NCBI GenBank assembly: GCA_025934635.1
Contig: JAICWX010000456.1
Coordinates: 1 to 5,730 of the forward strand
Source of the DNA: Streptosporangiaceae bacterium
GTDB taxonomy: Bacteria > Actinomycetota > Actinomycetes > Streptosporangiales > Streptosporangiaceae
Direction of reading: 5' to 3'
DNA length: 5,730 nt
Positions 5,632 to 5,730 of this stretch are shown here, one piece after another. The notes beneath the pieces are model-generated. The model did not search any database and had not been told where the DNA came from. It saw only the letters and a program-made list of their open reading frames with translations. Position numbers and translations under genes: made by a program. Every line of letters starts with the position of its first letter. Position 1 is the first letter of the stretch.

Positions 5632-5730
5632 TTATACCGTCCGCAACCGCAGCAGATCTGCCAAACCGGCAAGGTCCCTGCTTACGGAACTCTTCCTCCC
5701 GTACACCTCTGCGTAGGCACAAATGTCTAC
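5632..5730 (-). CDS. Possible C-terminal end of a gene cut by the window edge
   Basis: A minus-strand frame is open from the right edge to TAA at 5632-5634, giving 32 residues that end SVSRDLAGLADLLRLRTV. The leucine-rich amphipathic end looks like a protein C-terminus, and the gene would lie upstream of the redox operon on the same strand. However, the piece is short, its third codon positions show little GC preference, and a 99-base open frame is expected by chance. No function can be given. Confidence 0.2.
   Translation of the reverse strand, partial: VDICAYAEVYGRKSSVSRDLAGLADLLRLRTV

Noticed and set aside
5376..5716. 98-codon minus-strand frame and 63-codon plus-strand frame near the right edge
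   Set aside because: Neither has a well-spaced ribosome binding site or GC-rich third positions. Both products are rich in Cys, Arg and Pro without any motif.

Overview
The window is very GC-rich and its clear genes prefer G or C at the third codon position. Other signs also point to a high-GC actinobacterium: GTG starts, leaders with AGGAGG-type ribosome binding sites, a terminator-like hairpin without a T-run, and the protein families present. A Streptosporangiales or Streptomyces-like host is my inference; nothing in the window fixes the species.

Left part (1-1440, plus strand). A 59-codon gene (173-352) has a good Shine-Dalgarno and coding-like codon use; it contains a perfect 10-bp inverted repeat. 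It is followed by a small cysteine-based protein phosphatase of the PTP superfamily (441-878, WPD loop plus CX5R loop), then a short secreted protein with a signal peptide and two cysteines (1042-1440). A 9-bp inverted repeat at 1447-1492 lies between this gene and the convergent minus-strand operon and is a likely two-way terminator.

Central and right part (1524-5239, minus strand). Two overlapping genes form one redox operon. The first encodes a six-helix ferric-reductase-like membrane protein with two histidine pairs suited to two b hemes, then a disordered tail of about 480 residues. That tail contains 20 in-register octapeptide repeats. The second encodes a NuoF-like flavin and iron-sulfur protein with an SLBB-like section, a variant N3-type iron-sulfur site and a fused C-terminal ferredoxin of the CxxHxxC...CP type. 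Together they look like a module that takes electrons from NAD(P)H or ferredoxin in the cytoplasm, or returns them there, through membrane hemes. The external electron partner is not in this window.

The last 490 bases upstream of the operon hold a moderately AT-richer leader with one candidate extended -10 promoter. The rest has no convincing gene, apart from a possible 32-codon C-terminal end of a minus-strand gene entering from beyond the right edge.

I see no tRNA, rRNA, CRISPR array, insertion sequence or phage gene. The most interesting items are the heme/NuoF-like/ferredoxin operon, its octapeptide repeat tail, the cysteine change in the iron-sulfur motif and the unlisted small gene at the left.
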